NCBI RefSeq assembly: GCF_000313935.1
Contig: NZ_AMSS01000084.1
Location: 1 to 48,843, forward strand
DNA from: Acinetobacter sp. WC-141
Lineage (GTDB): Bacteria; Pseudomonadota; Gammaproteobacteria; Pseudomonadales; Moraxellaceae
Length of the DNA stretch: 48,843 bases
Direction: 5' to 3'
The notes under the pieces are model-generated. The model had not been told where the DNA came from. It did no database searches and saw only the letters and a program-made list of their open reading frames with translations. Of the stretch, positions 47,476 to 48,843 are shown piece by piece. Both the position numbers and the translations under genes were made by a program. The first letter of the stretch is position 1. Each line of letters begins with the position of its first letter.

Positions 47476-47507
47476 AAAAAGCCGTGGTCCATCCCCGGCT
47501 TTTTTTA
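47476..47507 (+). terminator. Terminator of the MBL-fold gene
   Basis: AAAAGCCG (47477-47484) pairs with CGGCTTTT (47496-47503), extended by GG/CC, and runs into a T-tract. Confidence 0.85.
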
Positions 47508-47794
47508 TGAAATAAGGTATTTTCAAGTAAAAAGTCTCTGTAACATTCTACGCACCTTATATAGCGTTTCTATAAAGAGAAAATTTTTAACGAGAGTAAA
47601 AGGCTAAGATAAAAATTAGAAATTGATAAAAATAAACAAAAGCTTAAGTTATAGCTTCTATATAAAAGGTAGAGGTGTGGCTAAGAAAGAGGTTTTAATA
47701 AAAAATTGCACAATTTGTACTTCTATTACTACAAAAGACAACCAATGATACGCACGCCAGAAAAAAAAATTGTGAATTATAGGCAGCGCGAAGA
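47508..47794. other. Gene-free AT-rich stretch before the IS element
   Basis: About 290 bp with no convincing ORF, RNA or regulatory site. It ends near a poly-A run beside the likely IS end. Confidence 0.4.
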
Positions 47795-47834
47795 TGGTAA
47801 TCCTCCCATAAATAACCGAAGTTAAAAGTAGAGG

Positions 47835-48650
47835 TTAAGCAGCCATTAGAGGTGGCTTTCCTTTGTTAGCTTGATGTGGTCTTTCATGGTTGTAATGCCA
47901 CAACCAGTTTGTTGCATAATCTTGTACTTCATCCAAAGTATCAAATAAATGCTTGCTCAGCCAACTATAACGTATGGTCCGATTATAGCGTTCAATATAC
48001 GCATTCTGCTGTGGCTTACCCGGTTGAATATATTCAATACGAATACCGTGCTCAGTAGCCCAGCGCACAAATTCGTGACTGATAAATTCGGGACCATTAT
48101 CGCATCGGATCACTAACGGTTTTTCTCTCCACTCCAGCAATTGATTCAACGTACGAATAACCCTGATTGTGGGCAATGAGAACCCTGCTTCAATGGCTAG
48201 GCCTTCGCGGCGGTAATCATCAATCACATTCAATAATCGAAACTTGCGACCATCGGAAAGCTGATCATGCATAAAATCTAATGACCAAACCTGATTTTCT
48301 CGGATTGGTTCTTTCAATGGTTCAGGCGCATGCCGTTTTAGTCTTCTTCTCGGTTTAATACGCAGATTCAGTGCCAACTCACAGTAAATGCGGTAAACCC
48401 GCTTGTGATTCCAGCAGCAACTCTCAACATGCCGTAAATACGAGAAGCACAAACCAAAGCCCCAATCGGAATTTTCCTCAGTGAGTTCAATGAGCTGTTC
48501 AGCAATGAGTGCATTGTCATCGCTGAGTTTGGCTTGATAGCGGTAGCAGGTTTCACTAATGCCAAATGCTTTACAAGCCAAACGAATACTAATGGCATGC
48601 TGGGCAACTGCCTGTTGTGCCATCTTACGCCGGCAAGATGGCTTTACCAC
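47835..48650 (-). CDS. IS3-family transposase OrfB
   Basis: Catalytic part of the transposase, 271 residues. The integrase core has the DDE residues in [17 protein letters not shown] and the Glu in AYIERYNRT, and ends [19 protein letters not shown]. It is open from a GTG at the frameshift point; in life it is probably made as an OrfA-OrfB fusion by -1 slippage. It looks intact. Confidence 0.92.
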   Translation of the reverse strand: MVKPSCRRKMAQQAVAQHAISIRLACKAFGISETCYRYQAKLSDDNALIAEQLIELTEENSDWGFGLCFSYLRHVESCCWNHKRVYRIYCELALNLRIKPRRRLKRHAPEPLKEPIRENQVWSLDFMHDQLSDGRKFRLLNVIDDYRREGLAIEAGFSLPTIRVIRTLNQLLEWREKPLVIRCDNGPEFISHEFVRWATEHGIRIEYIQPGKPQQNAYIERYNRTIRYSWLSKHLFDTLDEVQDYATNWLWHYNHERPHQANKGKPPLMAA

Positions 48651-48843
48651 TTTTTTGCCATCGCTTCCTGGATGATTTCGGCCTTTAATCGCTCTTCCGC
48701 ATACATCTTTTTAAGTCTGGTATTTTCGGCTTCTAGCTCTTTCAGTCGAGCCATTAATGATGTATCCATACCACCATATTTGGCACGCCATTTATAAAAG
48801 GTAGCATTACTCATGCCGTGTTCACGGCAAAGGGTCGCTACAG
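48644..48843 (-). CDS. IS3-family transposase OrfA, C-terminal part
   Basis: About 65 residues are visible before the stop codon, too interrupted by the window edge for a full ORF. The translation includes [16 protein letters not shown] (end of a helix-turn-helix) and [19 protein letters not shown], the leucine-zipper region of OrfA, then AMAKKW at the stop. The start lies beyond the window. It overlaps OrfB at the slippery site. Confidence 0.88.
   Translation of the reverse strand, partial: VATLCREHGMSNATFYKWRAKYGGMDTSLMARLKELEAENTRLKKMYAEERLKAEIIQEAMAKKW

Larger units (their letters stand above)
47795..48843 (-). mobile_element. IS3-family insertion sequence, cut by the window edge
   Basis: Two overlapping minus-strand frames (OrfA and OrfB) joined by a slippery A-AAA-AAG site at 48650-48656 are the hallmark of IS3-family elements. 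The protein style suggests the IS51/IS407 side of the family, but I cannot name the element. The end near 47795 is a guess from a terminal TG (TGGTAATCCTCCCATA) about 40 bp after the OrfB stop codon. The other end, and so the inverted repeats and target duplication, lies outside the window. Confidence 0.8.

Overview
This is a chromosomal replication-origin window from an Acinetobacter, most likely the A. calcoaceticus-baumannii complex (inferred from gene order, AT-rich base use and protein resemblance; no database was searched). Its centre is oriC, between dnaA (minus strand) and rpmH (plus strand) at about 18147-18828. To the left run dnaA, dnaN, recF, gyrB and a cytochrome b562 gene. To the right run rpmH, rnpA, yidD, yidC and mnmE.

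Left arm (1-11.9 kb): a strong rRNA-type promoter fires off the left edge. It is followed by a 12-copy 9-bp tandem repeat, a parS-like site, tyrS, anmK, an alpha/beta hydrolase, erpA, three tandem paralogous secreted binding-protein-like genes, an ABC-F ATPase (yheS type) and a secreted beta-propeller protein.

Right arm (23-36 kb): a nickel/cobalt-type regulator diverges from a CDF efflux pump over a near-ideal RcnR-type operator. Then come dsbC, a GlsB-type membrane protein, and a purine block of hpt, guaD and a Rieske oxygenase. The Rieske/guaD pair lies behind a sigma-54 promoter and a leader hairpin. Next are a ygiB/ygiC-like pair, a TerC/Alx exporter behind a manganese (yybP-ykoY) riboswitch with its own terminator, a PAP2 phosphatase, an LtrA protein, mpl and a DUF486 membrane protein.

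Far right (36-48.8 kb): purE-purK, then a 0.6-kb gene-free block holding at least 13 copies of the 12-mer TTTRAATTYAAA and four perfect DnaA boxes, then a lytic transglycosylase. The same 12-mer occurs in oriC. This block is the most striking unexplained feature: it looks like a second DnaA-binding or origin-related locus about 20 kb from oriC. Beyond it are a hypothetical protein, two paralogous coiled-coil zinc metalloproteases, grpE-dnaK with sigma-32-like promoters, a LysR regulator divergent from a metallo-beta-lactamase-fold protein with a degenerate metal site, and an IS3-family element cut by the window edge.

Three parS-like centromere sites (about 0.54, 15.06 and 24.24 kb) flank oriC, as expected for ParB-based origin segregation.
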